Below are positions 1 to 9,230 of a DNA stretch of 29,720 bases, in pieces. The DNA comes from Gonium pectorale. Taxonomy: Eukaryota > Chlorophyta > Chlorophyceae > Chlamydomonadales > Volvocaceae. A program made the position numbers and the translations under genes. The stretch covers positions 1,771 to 31,490 of the forward strand of contig LSYV01000090.1 of assembly GCA_001584585.1 (NCBI GenBank), given 5' to 3'. The notes under the pieces are model-generated. The model had not been told where the DNA came from. It saw only the letters and a list, made by a program, of their open reading frames with translations, and did no database searches. Within the stretch, counting starts at the first letter, position 1. Each line of letters opens with the position of its first letter.

Positions 1-3000
1 GCCTCCGCCAGCCGCGCCCAGCACTCGCGGTCCAGGTGCCCGGGCGGCCGCCGCAGCAGGCTGTCCGCCGCGTGGCGCCGCATGATCGACAGCAACTCCG
101 AGCGGGCCAGGCCGCTGACGAGGGCTCTGGAGGCCTGCGGCCAGGGCCGGGGCCGGGGCGAGGGTGCAGGCGGGGGGCGGGGCCAGGGCGGGGCGGGAGT
201 GGGGCGGGGGTGCAGGGGGGCGCGGGGGCCGGGGATGCAGGCGGGGGGCGGGGGTGTTGGGTGTGTGGGTGATCCAGAGGCCAGGGCCGCGGCCGGTGTG
301 ACTCGGATGGCGCGGGGGCGGGGGGGGGCGGCGGCGGAAGGGCGGGTCTTGCGGGGGCTAAAATAGAGCTCGGCGCTCGGTAAAAGCGGCGGCAGCGCGC
401 AGGGGTGCTGCCCCTTACCCCGTGCCCTCGGGCCATGGGCGGGTCCCCGCCGCCCGCACGCCGGGGCCCTGGACGGCAGGGCCCCAACCCCCGGCGTGTG
501 GAGGGAGGGGGGCAGGGGGCGGGCGGGCCTCCCGAAAGGGGGTTGGATCGGTTTACCCGGGGCCCCTGAAGGCACTCGTCACGCACCGCACCGCCACCGC
601 CCGCCCCACCCCCACCCGCCCGGGACGCACCCCCCTCCCCCTTTCTCCGCCCGCTGCAGTCCGCCCTCTCCTGCCCCCACACCTGCCGCCACGCCACCCC
701 TCGCCACAGTGCAAACCAGCCACATCCCGCACCACGCGGCCGCACCTGCTTCACCCTCCCCTCCACCAGCTTAACCGGCCCGGCGCCCCGCGCCGCCGCC
801 GCCGCCTTCTGCGCGGCCGCCTCCTCCGTCAGCACCTTCCCCAGCACCGGCACCAGGCCGGCGATGCGGCGGGGCCCCAGCACGCGCAGCACGCGGACGC
901 CCTGCCGGCGGAGCGTGCCGCGGGCAGCACGCGGGTGTGGGTTGGAGGTGTGGGCGGGGGTTTGTTGAAGGGTAGGTTAGGGCAGGGTGGGGAAGGCAGG
1001 GAATTATTGCAGGAACGGTCGGCGGGCGCGGGCGCGCGGGGATGGGCGCGCGGGGATGGGCGCGCGGGTGGGCCCGCGGAGAGGAAGAGCGGGGGCGGGG
1101 TGGCGGCCTCCGCGGCTCGACCGCCAGAACACAGGCGTATACACACCCCGTGTCGCCTACGTAACACATACACATGGACATACATGACCCCACTAACGCA
1201 TGCGTACTATGCCGTGTCACACACGTATGGCGCATGCCGTACGTGCCGTATATGAGCCTCCGCGGTGTGCCCGTCGCGCCGTACGCGCATCGGGCGTGCC
1301 ACCGTGCCACCCCACCCCCCGGGTGTGTCGCCGTATGGAGACCCCCCGGACCCCACACCGAGGGCCCCCAGCCGGCCCCGCCCCGCCCGCGCCACCGGCC
1401 CCGGCCCCGCCCCGGGCCTCAGGGCCTCACCCGCAGCGCCCGCAGCAGCACAGTGCCCATGAACTCCCGGAGGACCTCCCGCAGCGCTCCAGACGATAGC
1501 CGCCTCCGCCGTCGCCTCCGCCTCCGCCGTCGCCCGGCCCTCCGCCCGCCGTCGCTCTCCGCCGCCTCCGCCGCCGCCGCCGCCGGCGACGCTGGCCCGA
1601 CGGCGGCCTCCTCTCCCTCCTGCGCCGCAGGCCCAGCCTCGCCGCCGGCGCTCCCCGCCTCCCTCCCGGCAGCGGCAGCCACGCAGCCACGCTCATTTGC
1701 CGCCGCCTCCACCTGATCCGCTGCATCAATCGTCGCCTCCGTCGCCTCTACCGTCCCCTCCCCCTCCCCCTCACCTCGCCGTCTCCGTGCCTTCTCCCCC
1801 GCCCCCTCACGCCCCCTGCCGCCGCCCCGTGGGGACAGCAGCCCGCTCCGCCGGAGCATCTCCGCCGGGTCGTCCCCCTCGCCCACCACAATGATGCGCG
1901 GCCCCCTGGGATGCCCGCCTCCGCCGCTTCCGCCGCCACCGCCGCGGCTGCTATCGTCCTCATCCGCGTCGCCGTCGCTACCACTGGCACTGCAGCTCTC
2001 GTAGCTGCGTTTCGGCGCGGAGATTGAGGGGGGATGGGGGCGGCGGAAGGGAGGTGGCGAGGGACAGGGGGTGGGGCATCAGATGGAAGGGATGGGGAGG
2101 GGAGGCCTGCTCCCTTCCGCGTGGCCCTTGCGTGGCACCCGCAGCCGCAGCCGCACCCGCGCCCTCACACGCTAGGCTAGGCTACTTTGCTTCCTGCGGT
2201 TTGCTACCTAACCTTTTGAGCGCTCGCCGTTCTCGCAGCCTGGCAGTTACCACCGGGGCACCGGCTTTGCTGCGGATGGGGTGCGGGGGTGCCGCCCCGC
2301 CGCTCCGTTGTCTACGAGAGCGCCCTACGGTAGTCACGCCCCAGCTGTGCCGCCGGAGAGAGACGGCCCCAACCCCCAAGCCCCCCCGCCCCCTACCGCC
2401 GACGCGGAGGCACACGCAACACCCACCTGCCACTGCTCCCACTGCTGCCGCCGCTGCCGTCAGACGCGCCCCAGCTCCCCTCGTCCGACGCGTCCTCAGC
2501 GCCCCGCTCCGACGCGCCACCGCCGCCGTCCTCGCCCCCGGCCTCCCCGCCGTCCTCGCCCCCGGCCTCCCCGCCGCCTCCGCCTCCGCCGCTGCGCTCG
2601 GCCCCGCGACCGCTGCCGTCCCGCCTGCGCCGCCGCCGCCTGCCTGCCTGCTGCCCCTCACCGGCCGCGCCGGCACGCGCCCCCTCCTGCCCTTCCCCGT
2701 CCTCGGCCTCGTCGTCGGAGTCAAGTTCGGGAGCATATTCCCGCGCCAGCATCTCGTACTCGTCCAGCCACTCTATCACGCTCGTGCCCAGCATCTGTGC
2801 CTGCAGTGGGTGCGTGAGAGGGTGTTTGGGGGATGGGAACATGGGTGCTGTACCGCACTCGGGTCGGTGTTGCGTGTGGGTGGGTGGGTGGGTGGGTGGG
2901 AGGGTGGGAGGGTGGGTGGGGTTGTCAGGTTGTGGCGGAGCGGGGGACTCAAACCGTTGGCCAGGGGTCAGGGGTCAGGGGTCAGGCGTCAGGGTGAGGG

Positions 3001-5157
3001 GCGTTGCTTCGCTCGCGTCCCGACAGCGAGGGCGCCATCACCGGGTATGGGAAGCTAAGGAGGAGGCGGAGGGGGGGCAGATGAGGGGCCAGCGCGCCGG
3101 CTGGCGGGCGGGCGGGATATAGCGGCGCCGGCTGTGGCAGGGCATCTGCGGTTGAGGAACGGGGCGGCAGAGGACCGCCAGCACCGAGGAGCGCGGTCGG
3201 CGGTGGGGGCGAGCTGCGGGGGCCGCCCAGCTGCCAGGCAGTTGCCGGGCGGGGAGGTAAGGGAGTGTGTCTCAGCCGGTTTGCCCGGCGGGAGGGGACT
3301 CTAGGATAGGATTGGCAGCATAACATGTACGGCAACACGACGGTTTCCGCACGTAGTAGCGGAAACCTAGGTTTCCTGCGTTCGGCTGGCTAGCGTGGTG
3401 CATGTCGGTGCAGTTCGTTAGTACGGCAGTACGAGGCCGGTGGGCCAGTGTTTTTAGGTAGCCGCACCGGTCGGTGCTAGCTAATTCGCGAGTTTCCTTT
3501 CGTCAGATCTGACACCGCCGGGCCGAACTGAGCCAAACTACGTTACAGTCCCTGGCCAGTCTCGGTTCGGTGGATCAGGGCTCGCCCCCCATCCCCCGCA
3601 GAATACTCTCTTTCCTGCTTGCAGGTACCCTTCTCCGTGGCGGAGCCGCGGCTAAGCGACGCATGACGCAATGCTGGAAACCGTACGACCGCCTTAAGTG
3701 CGCGAACGAAGGTGTCGTACCTGGACGCTAAACAGCACCGTCGCTGAGTCCATTATGTCCTCCTCGTCTTGAGAATGCTGCCATGCTGGAGGGGTCGAGG
3801 GGAAGGGGGTGTCATCACACCGAGAGGCTGGTCCCGTGCGGCAAGGACTTAGGTGTGCAGCAGCTGCTCGGAGGAACAGAGGAGCAGCACTGCGGCGGGT
3901 TTTGCAGGGTAGCTGCAGCTGCATAGGGCTGCAGGCTGTCCCTTTGGGTTGTGCAAAGGGTAACGGTCCCCCACACCCCTCGCCTCGCGGCGTTGAGGTG
4001 GGCTCGCGTTGGGGCGGGTAGTGCCCCAGGCCAGCGTCGGCCCGGAGATGCGACACCACACACACACATGTGCGCCCATAGAAAGACACCCAAACCTTGG
4101 ACAGGTCGTCAAAGCGGCGCGTTTCCTGGGGCAGACGTGCTCGACCCCACCACCACATCCCCCGTCGCGACCCGTTTCCCATCTACTACCCTCCACCACC
4201 ATCACCACCACTACCACGACCGCCAACAGCTGCATGCCCTCGCATCAGGCGCTCAAGCGCAACCATGGAACCATGCGAGGCGCGACCTGGACCCGCCAGG
4301 CCGCCCGGCCGCCCGCCGACCCGCGGGTCCGTCCTTCGGGCCATCCCCCACCCCTCTTGGTCTCCTTCGCCACCCACCTGGGGTCTGCGCCAGCTCCTGG
4401 ATGGCCTTGACCAGGTGGCGGAGCAGATTGATGGACAGGAGCCGGTAGCGGCCGTGGCAGGACACCTGCCCACACAGTTCCATGGGCACCACCCCGTAAC
4501 AGCTGTCCTCGTCCTCGTCGCTGCTCAGGTCGGTGCTCAGCAGCGAGTCATGGAAGCTCAGCTCCTCTGCCTCCGTGTCTGACGCCACCTCCGTGGTGCC
4601 GGGGGCTGCGGCGGTGGTGACGGTGGCGGGTGAGTGCCCGTCGGCGGCGCCAGCGGCTGCGGCGCGCGAGGGCTGCGGCACGGGGCTGCCGTCGGCTGGG
4701 CGGCGGGGGTGGGGCGTGCCGGGCGGCGGCTGGCTGCGCTGCTGGTGCAGCTGCAACGGGGTGGGGCGCGGGCGGGGCGGCAGGGCGCGAGTAAGCAGGA
4801 GGAGGGTGCGTGGGGTCATGGCCATGGAATCATTGCTGATAGGCCAGCACAAGCGAGCAGTCAGCCCCGCCAGTAGCCCATGAGACTCAAGACCTTGAAA
4901 AGTAATGGGTTAGCGACCCGGCGGGTCCGCACCTGGGTGAGGAGCTCCACGGCACGCCGGGCGCGTGGTCGCGCCTTTAGCGCGGCCGCTGCAGCTGATG
5001 ATTCGCCTTTCTGGGCAAGAGGTCCCAACTGCAGGGCCGGAATGAGCTCCGATGGCACCCCCTCGCGGGCGCAGAGCCGGGTTATCTCTTCGCCCTGACA
5101 GAGCAGCATGTCCAGTCGCCAAGCTCTCAGGCGACGTTCATGCACCTGGCCCAGCAT
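1..5157 (-). CDS. Unrecognised multi-exon protein, partial (3' end off the left edge)
   Basis: I do not recognise this gene. Seven exons can be joined on the minus strand: 5157-4933, 4750-4378, 4139-4096 (weak), 2800-2427, 2004-1431, 901-746 and 134-1. They give about 626 codons with frame kept at each junction. Donors include CAG|GTGCGG (4933, 746), CAG|GTGGGT (4378, 2427) and CGG|GTGAGG (1431). Several acceptors follow C/T-rich tracts. The start is the ATG at 5157; an upstream exon cannot be excluded. Exon 1 is mostly helical (AWRLDMLLCQGEEITRLCA). Exon 2 has an acidic patch (LSSDEDEDS) before a helical segment (LLSINLLRHLVKAIQELAQ). Exon 4 starts with IEWLDEYEMLAREYAPEL and turns into Asp/Glu, Gly and Ser runs. 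Exon 5 ends with a long Arg run and REVLREFMGTVLLRALR. Exons 6 and 7 look like ordered helical domain (VRVLRVLGPRRIAGLVPVLG; ALVSGLARSELLSIMRRHAA). The Arg runs may be nuclear localisation signals (inference). Exon 3 needs a poor acceptor (TCGAG|CA) to keep phase, so its left boundary is uncertain. Confidence 0.7.
2523..2580. repeat. In-frame coding minisatellite in exon 4 of the first gene
   Basis: A unit of roughly 23 to 24 bases (C-rich on the plus strand, with core CCGTCCTCGCCCCCGG) is repeated about two and a half times. On the minus strand it encodes alternating GGEDGGEAGG blocks. It lies in the Gly/Asp-rich low-complexity part of the predicted protein and does not break the frame. Confidence 0.6.
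2876..2925. repeat. G-rich (GGGTG)n-like tract in an intron
   Basis: The plus strand carries a run of GGGT and GGGA units, in the 1.3-kb intron between exons 3 and 4 of the first gene. With many GGG runs separated by single bases it could form a G-quadruplex (inference). On the gene's own strand the tract reads as C-rich, upstream of the acceptor at 2801. Confidence 0.6.
2960..2999. repeat. Short tandem repeat of AGGGGTC units
   Basis: Three close copies of a 7-base unit (AGGGGTC) are followed by two degenerate ones, in the same intron as the neighbouring GGGT tract. I see no function. Confidence 0.6.
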
Positions 5158-7247
5158 AGCGGCACTTCCGTCGCCCCTAGCCCGCGGATGCGTCGGAAGT
5201 ATTGCCTGTCGATTTGAACTCTAATTGGTAATCATATGTGGGTGACCTAGCTGTTGCATAGCATGCGTTATTGGACGTAAAGGACGCACGATGGCAAGTT
5301 TTGCCCTTGGTCGGCCCCCCAGCCCAGCAAGGATATGCACAGCACAAAGTTGCATGTCGCGCATGTGCATTGCCATGCTGCGTTGCTGCCTCGGCGCACC
5401 CGTGGTCAACGTCTCGTCGCAACTGACCAACAACTGCCGTCCGCTTTTCGCCAGAGCAGACTGCTCTGCTTTTCGCTTGGCGCGTGCGTCAGCTGTGGTG
5501 CCTGTGGTGAGCCCAGATCGTCAAGAGGATACGCGTACATGGGCACGTGCAGACGAGCGGGGAGCCCACGGGCCGGCGGGCCGGGAGGCAGCGGCCGGCT
5601 GGATTCGATGCTGAGGGGGAACGGCAACACACCGTGGATGGTGTCCACCCCGCACCTCCCATGGCCCTTTTCGTGGGACTTCACCCCGCTTGCCGTGAAG
5701 CCATCTTCCCAACCCGCGCCACGAAGCGCTGCTCCACAAGGAGGGCGCTTCACCTTACTGCCTGGACGCACGGGCCCCATTGTCACTTTGTCAGTCTTCC
5801 TGTTGAACGGGGATTGCAGGTCTAGATCACATGGCTCCCGAGGATCCCGCGCTGCGATCCACGCTGCCCGTTTGCCATCCATCAACGTAGCTGCCGCCCC
5901 CAAGACCACCACCACGCCGCAGGCGACCAAGGCCTTGCGTCAGTCCCTGCCGGACCTGCTGCCCGTAAACCCAACTCGGCAAGAACCGTGTCCCCGCGCG
6001 CCCGCGGTCCACGCAAGGGCTCCAGCGACAATGCACTGGCGGTACCGCCTTGCTGGGAAGCGTTTTGGCAGCGGAGATGGCCCCCCTTTCTCGTCGTTGC
6101 TCTCACCCACGCACCCACCCATACCACAGCAGGTAGAACACACAGCGTCGGCGCACAGCGGCCAAGTCACAAACCGCGCCCGCCTCCCAATCAGCGTCGC
6201 CGAACGCTGTCCAGTGGGTATGTCTTGAATCATCATGGCCCAGAGTCTCCAGTCTGTCAGCCTCCTGCTGGTCAGTTGCCCCCAGTGACCCCAACGCCCA
6301 AAGCCCCAAACCACGGCTTGCCGTGCCGTACTCCCACCGACGCGCTCAGTAACATGTAGCCTACTTCATACAGCACATGTGTGCAATCTTGCCGCACAGT
6401 CGAGTACCATCGTACAGTACGGGCGCGCGCTGGGCCTTGTATGAACGGTGCGCACGGCACGAACGTCACTTGCCTTGCTCTGTACCCGCCCGCCCTATCG
6501 GAAACGTCGCGCCTTCGGGCGTGTATGACCGTAGAGACGGGCTCGGATGTTAGTTGTCGGCGGGTGCAGGTAGGTCCCAGCCCACTCGTACAACCGACCG
6601 AGCGGCCCCTGACCCCGCCACCCGCAACGGACCCTGCCCATACATATCCCAACATGTGCCCAAGAGCTGGGCTGCGGAGGGTGTGGGCGGGCGGGGCCGG
6701 CCCGGATGGGCGTTTGCGACGGGGGCAGGTGTATGAGCGCCCAGACACCGGCGATTCCTTGCCCACCCGTATGAACGAAAAGCGGCCCCTGAACCCGCCA
6801 TCCGGTACGGAGCATGCCCATTCACATGTACACATGTGCTACAGAGCTGGGCTGCAGGGGCTGCTGGGTGGGGGCGGGGTGGGCCTGAATGGGCATTTGT
6901 GGTGGGGGCACATGTATGTGTCAACCTGGGAACGCTGCTACTGCTGCCGCCCGTACCCTAAAACAGCTCGCGGGCTCTCAGCAGGCAGTGCGAGAAGCCG
7001 GTGCTGTTGAATGACGGGCCGTATGAGCGGTCGGATGAATGAGCCGATGACATGGCAGGGACGGGACGTGCATACCCCTGCACAATCCCAACCGGTCTGG
7101 GTTGGTGAACCCGCTCGCCCGTCTCTCGGGTACTTGCGAGTGCCAAGCTTCGCCCCATGAGCCCACACGCTTGGCTACGGTCCTCGTAGCTTTCCGGAAC
7201 GTAGGAGCGGAGCCCCGGAGTGTAGTAGGAAAAGCGGAGGGCCTAGC
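5158..7247. other. Spacer between divergently transcribed genes
   Basis: About 2.1 kb separates the ATG of the first minus-strand gene (5157) from the candidate plus-strand ATG (7248). It should contain both promoters, but I find no convincing TATA box or other element. GC is lower and codon bias weaker than in the exons. Several open frames exist on both strands (for example 5335-6228 plus and 5406-5930 minus), but they overlap each other and lack coding-like third-position bias. The right half contains the tandem repeat at 6555-6925. Confidence 0.5.
6555..6925. repeat. Diverged tandem repeat with a unit of about 180 bp
   Basis: Two adjacent units, about 6580-6738 and 6760-6922, match along their length. 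Both contain AGCGGCCCCTGA (6601 and 6781, exactly 180 apart) and GAGCTGGGCTGC (6664 and 6844, also 180 apart), and end in GGGGGCA followed by TGTATG. A partial third tail precedes them at about 6555-6575. Identity is roughly 70-75% by eye. Because 180 is a multiple of 3, open frames run through both units on both strands, which by itself is not evidence for coding. It could be a minisatellite or a worn repeat-family fragment. Confidence 0.7.
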
Positions 7248-8087
7248 ATGGTGCTCCGGGGCCCTGCGCTGCAGTGCCCGGCGCTTCGCCGCTGTGGCCG
7301 AGGCAGCATGGCGTCACTGGAGTGCCATGGTGAGGGAGAGCGGGGGGCCGGCGGGGGCGGGCCAGCGGCGGTGCCGCTGCCCCAGGCGGCTTCTGGCCGC
7401 GTTGGTAATCAGGAGGGAGACCCCGTAGGCCGCGGCGGCGTCGCCGGCGTGACGACAGAGGTGGGGCCCAGCAACCCGCAGCCGCCACCACCGACGCAAC
7501 AACGGTTTGGGGACGCGCAACCTCCCGGGACGGCGGCGGCAGAGGAGGAGGCGTTTCGGCGGCTCGGCGAACTTGAGCCTCACCTTGACCTCCTGTCGTG
7601 CCTGTCCCAACCGGGTTCCTTCGTGCGGAGTGGCTGCCTGGTTGCCAAAGTGCTCGATGGTGACAACGGCGGGCTGGGCCTGCCGGGCGGCAACCAGGGC
7701 GGGTTCAGCAGCTCCCCGCCCGCGGCCGCGGTCGCCGCCACCGCCGCCTGCCCCTCCAGCGACGGCTACCTGCGCGCGGCCCTGACCGACAGCGGCTTGC
7801 TGGAGCACGCGGCGCAGGCACTGCTGCTGTCGGCGCAGCTGGCGGGGGAGACACCGGTGGCGGCGGCGGCAGTGCACAGGTTCCACCCGGGGCTGCAGAA
7901 CCTGCACAGCGCCAACGAAGAGGCCAGCGCAGCCCTGCTGGAACTCTGGGAGTGCGGTGTAATGCAGCTGCAGCAGGCGCAGCAACGGTCGTGCCCCGGT
8001 GCGGACGTGACGCGGCCTGTCGGGGACCTCAACCCTTCTCTGAACGGGCCGCTGCTCGCTGCACATGGCCCTGAAGCTCGGCATTAG
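7248..8087 (+). CDS. Candidate gene: Ala/Gln/Leu-rich protein of unknown function
   Basis: An ATG at 7248 opens a 279-residue frame ending at 8087; a second ATG at 7308 is an alternative start. I do not recognise the product. The first third is Gly/Pro/Gln-rich and probably disordered. From about residue 105 it looks more ordered, with EEEAFRRLGELEPHLDLLSC, then SGLLEHAAQALLLSAQLAGE and ASAALLELWECGVMQLQQAQ, which could form amphipathic helices. Third positions favour G/C in this part. Possible donors (GTGAGG at 7325, GTGCGG near 7999) mean part of the frame may be intron, and a helical frame in another phase follows at 8065. The antisense strand is also open over much of the stretch, so chance ORF status cannot be excluded. 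It would be transcribed towards ORC2. Confidence 0.45.
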   Translation: MVLRGPALQCPALRRCGRGSMASLECHGEGERGAGGGGPAAVPLPQAASGRVGNQEGDPVGRGGVAGVTTEVGPSNPQPPPPTQQRFGDAQPPGTAAAEEEAFRRLGELEPHLDLLSCLSQPGSFVRSGCLVAKVLDGDNGGLGLPGGNQGGFSSSPPAAAVAATAACPSSDGYLRAALTDSGLLEHAAQALLLSAQLAGETPVAAAAVHRFHPGLQNLHSANEEASAALLELWECGVMQLQQAQQRSCPGADVTRPVGDLNPSLNGPLLAAHGPEARH

Positions 8088-8211
8088 AGCCTTGCACTGC
8101 CTCGACTGCGGTTCCTCGGTCTATGGCCTCCCTCGAGCCCTCCTTGAGAGCTTGCGCACGGTGGCGGTGCGGCTACGCCACAGAGCCCCGAGAGCGCTCA
8201 TGGTCCGGTAG
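8065..8211 (+). CDS. Possible continuation exon of the 7248 gene (+1 frame)
   Basis: An open frame with an ATG at 8065 lies in the +1 frame relative to the 7248 frame and overlaps its end. It encodes a helical, Leu/Arg-rich stretch (ALKLGIRALHCLDCGSSVYG, then ALLESLRTVAVRLRHRAPRA). It ends at a good donor, GTCCG|GTAGGT, after position 8207, just before an in-frame TAG. That suggests the last part of an exon whose left border I cannot fix, since only weak AG acceptors occur nearby. It may be joined to the 7248 frame by a short intron, or separated from it by a real or assembly frameshift. Confidence 0.3.
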   Translation: MALKLGIRALHCLDCGSSVYGLPRALLESLRTVAVRLRHRAPRALMVR

Positions 8212-9230
8212 GTGCGCCGTCAGCAGTCCCGCGCGAGCTGGAATACGGGGCCCCGGCTCCCGCCTGTGCGCGACCTGGAGCGCACCCGCGACCCGCCCAC
8301 CGGCAGCGGCCGAGGTACTCGTCTGCATCGGCAGCGCAGCGGTGGCTTCCGCAGGGGCGGGTCGCCGAGTGTTGCAGACCGGTGGCACTGAAGTTGTCGC
8401 CGCCGCCGGGCCGAGAAGCGGTGGACGGCCAGCGCGCTGATTGCGGCGGCGGCGGCGGCTGCGGCTGCCCGTTGCCGCGCAGGCGCAATCTGTCAAGAGC
8501 TCAAGATCCACAGCCGCGGCAGCGCCGCGCTCGTTGCGCCCTTGTGTCAAGCCGGAGAAAGGACGCCGCCCAGTTTACGACGGCGCCCAGTATACGACAA
8601 TGCACCACGAGAGAGCCGCACGCAAGCGGCCAACGGCCGCCATCGCCCCGCCGAGGGGCCACTGGGCGCGGACGGCCGAGAGACGCAATGCGCGCGCACT
8701 GGCTTGGGGCAGCCCTGCCGCCCCACCCCTGCCCTTCGAGACCTCCTGCGCCACGCACCGCTACCCATACGACACACCCGCAGGCGCGACCGTCCCACTA
8801 CTGCCCACACCACGGGGGGCCGGAACCTCGTTGCGTTTCTTCAACCTGCCACACACACACATGACGTAACACACACACACACAAACACGGCTGTGCTTGC
8901 TCGCCTGCCTGACTGGTTGGAGCACGTTGTTGCGCACATAGGACATATAGAACACACATACCGATACACGGGTGTTGCGGCACTCCGCACACATGCCCGT
9001 AAGCCCGCACCGGCACCCGCCCGGCACACTCACGCAAGCCGCTGCCGCTCCTGCCGCCCACCGCCCAAGAACCTCCCACACACCCCAACTCCAGTCTTAC
9101 CGCGCTAGCAAGAGAAGAGGGCTGCTGCCGCTGCCGCCCACCTGCCGCCCCAGCTCGCTGCCGCCCCGCCCCCGCCCCGCCCCGGCCCCGCGGCCTCTCC
9201 CCGCCGCTCCCCCCACGCCCTCCGCTGCCG
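8212..9230. other. Spacer between the convergent candidate gene and ORC2
   Basis: About 1 kb without a gene I can support. A possible acceptor (GTTGCCGCGCAG, ending near 8488) is followed by an open frame to 8869, which could be a further exon of the plus-strand candidate, but its codon bias is weak. The segment 8850-8892 is a (CA)n microsatellite with two interruptions. No TGTAA poly(A) signal is visible for either neighbour here. Confidence 0.4.
8850..8892. repeat. (CA)n microsatellite
   Basis: Two CA runs are separated by a short ATGACGTA interruption and end at ACAAACACGG. It lies in the spacer downstream of ORC2. Confidence 0.8.

Noticed and set aside
4180..4216. Poly-His frame near 4200
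   Set aside because: It comes from a CCACCATCACC-type microsatellite in an intron of the minus-strand gene, and no exon structure supports it.
5335..6228. 297-codon open frame on the plus strand and a 174-codon frame opposite it
   Set aside because: They overlap on opposite strands, lack the third-position G/C bias seen in the real exons and have no recognisable motif. Open frames of this size are common by chance in GC-rich DNA.
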